A stretch of 64,000 bases of DNA from Pseudomonas kermanshahensis. GTDB taxonomy: Bacteria; Pseudomonadota; Gammaproteobacteria; Pseudomonadales; Pseudomonadaceae. Within the stretch, counting starts at the first letter, position 1, and every line of letters begins with the position of its first letter. The position numbers were made by a program, and so were the translations under genes. This document shows positions 63,203 through 64,000 of the stretch, piece by piece. The notes below the pieces were generated by a model. The model saw only the letters and a list, made by a program, of their open reading frames with translations. It made no database searches and was not told the DNA's origin. The DNA lies in the NCBI RefSeq assembly GCF_014269205.2, contig NZ_JABWRY020000001.1:3720001-3784000 (forward strand). Reading direction: 5' to 3'.

Positions 63203-63571
63203 ATGAGCAAACGCCTGCCCAATCTGCCCGCCTGGCAATGGCGTGGCTATCACCACAATCATCGCCACCCGACCAACCTGGCGCTGCACCTGATTGCCGT
63301 ACCTCTGTTCATTCTCGGCGTGCTGCTGGTGTTGTCCGGCCTTTTTGCCCTGGACTTGGGTCAGCTTGCCGTTGGCATCATTTCTCTGATCGCTGGCCTG
63401 GGCCTGCAACGTCACGGGCATCGACTGGAAGCCCAACAACCCGAGCCGTTCGCCAACCGCAAGGACGCCGTACAGCGCCTGCTGACCGAACAGTTCATCA
63501 CTTTTCCGCGCTTTGTATTGAGCGGGGCCTGGTGGCGGGCTTGGCGCGAACGGCACAAGCATCGCCACTAA
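63203..63571 (+). CDS. Mpo1-like / DUF962 membrane protein
   Basis: 122 residues. Y-H-H-N-H-R-H-P-T-N-L-A-L-H-L-I-A-V-P-L at about 16-35 is the DUF962 signature; its histidines are those that bind Fe in yeast Mpo1, an alpha-oxidation dioxygenase for 2-hydroxy fatty acids. Two TM helices follow (about 33-72). Q-H-G-H-R-L-E is a second His cluster. ATG 63203 has GAGAGGAAA before it. Bacterial members are untested as far as I know. It is convergent with the thioesterase gene. Confidence 0.85.
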   Translation: MSKRLPNLPAWQWRGYHHNHRHPTNLALHLIAVPLFILGVLLVLSGLFALDLGQLAVGIISLIAGLGLQRHGHRLEAQQPEPFANRKDAVQRLLTEQFITFPRFVLSGAWWRAWRERHKHRH

Positions 63572-63587
63572 AGGCTGAAGCGGACCT

Positions 63588-64000
63588 CTAGGCGAAAACC
63601 GTAACCGTTTGACGGCTTAGCGCCAGTAACTCGCCCTCAGCCGACCAGAGCGCGGCGGCGGCATGCCCATAACCATCACGCGCGTATTCGGTCTCGACGC
63701 AATAGCGGCACCAGTCCAGTGTCGACAGCGTCGGCGTGGGCTGGATGAATTCGATGGTCCAGGTCAGCGTACTGCCGGCTGCCGGCTGTTTCAGGTGCGG
63801 CAACAGGCTCGGTGGCCAAGCATCTACCAAAGCCAGCAGGTGAGACACGTTCAACGCTTCGTCGGCGATGTCGCGCAAGCGTACCCAGCCGCCCATCTGC
63901 CGCGAATCGTTGCCACTGAATGGCAGCCCGCCCACCGCCCAGCGAAGGGCTACATGGCGCATGAATTCCGGGGTCACGCCTTTGATGTAAGGGAGTTCTG
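63588..64000 (-). CDS. Acyl-CoA thioesterase (TesB/4HBT-3 type), N-terminus cut by window edge
   Basis: The frame is open to the last base of the window; about 136 C-terminal residues are visible. They match double-hotdog thioesterases: G-G-W-V-R-L-R-D, L-L-A-L-V-D-A-W-P-P-S, L-T-W-T-I-E-F-I-Q-P and A-A-A-L-W-S-A-E-G-E-L-L-A-L-S-R-Q. These proteins hydrolyse acyl-CoA in the cytoplasm. The in-frame GTG at 63977 is internal, since coding sequence continues upstream of it. The chain-length preference cannot be read. Confidence 0.88.
   Translation of the reverse strand, partial: ELPYIKGVTPEFMRHVALRWAVGGLPFSGNDSRQMGGWVRLRDIADEALNVSHLLALVDAWPPSLLPHLKQPAAGSTLTWTIEFIQPTPTLSTLDWCRYCVETEYARDGYGHAAAALWSAEGELLALSRQTVTVFA

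Overview
The window is high-GC chromosomal DNA from a fluorescent Pseudomonas of the P. putida group. Three things support this: Pseudomonas-type gene content (OprI, a CysH with the [4Fe-4S] cysteine pattern of APS reductases, AcnB beside a prpB-prpC-acnD-prpF-prpD cluster), many copies of the P. putida-style REP palindrome (core TTCGCGGGCAAGCCCGCTCC), and overall protein similarity. I place it from memory of gene order, not by alignment. There are about 60 protein genes, one tRNA, and no IS element, prophage, CRISPR array or rRNA. Both ends cut a gene: an MFS transporter on the left and an acyl-CoA thioesterase on the right.

Layout. 1-7.2 kb: transporter end, NTF2-like protein, an OmpR-type two-component system divergent from the lipoprotein gene vacJ/mlaA, an orphan sulfonate-type binding protein, and an M14 carboxypeptidase. 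7.2-13.6 kb (minus): a seven-gene Csu-type chaperone-usher pilus operon with four pilin-like subunits, chaperone, usher and tip adhesin. 13.9-19.0 kb (plus, divergent): bacteriophytochrome, single-domain response regulator and hybrid kinase. 19.3-29.2 kb: tRNA-Gln, small DUF465 protein, AFG1/ZapE-like ATPase, propionyl-CoA synthetase with a divergent LysR regulator, HPP-CBS membrane protein, a PepSY-PepSY-regulator-kinase operon, queD and a DUF1289 protein.

29.6-41.1 kb is propionate metabolism: acnB, then on the minus strand a GntR regulator, prpB, prpC, acnD, prpF and prpD, with prpE 6.5 kb from acnB on its other side. Together they convert propionate via propionyl-CoA and 2-methylcitrate to pyruvate plus succinate. 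Two copies of an ATTGTCGACAAT operator flank a near-consensus promoter ahead of the GntR gene, and REP inverted pairs sit in every long gap of the operon.

41.3-44.4 kb is a compact three-gene unit: secreted retropepsin-like protease, inactive transglutaminase fused to 7 TM helices, and ATP-grasp ligase. It is the least understood system here. 44.6-51.2 kb holds pabB, cysH and cysB (convergent, shared terminator), a Usp protein, a PanE-like reductase, a DAHP synthase and a GNAT. 51.7-64 kb holds oprI, an L,D-transpeptidase, tesA divergent from ybbA-ybbP, greB, DoxX, a MltF-like lytic transglycosylase, tatD, a chemoreceptor behind a perfect ANR/FNR box, an Mpo1-like protein and the thioesterase.

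Most start codons were chosen from Shine-Dalgarno spacing, signal peptides or family alignment from memory. Several likely starts are GTG or TTG (acnB, queD, first pilin, bphP, ZapE-like, greB). No gene in the window shows a clear frameshift.
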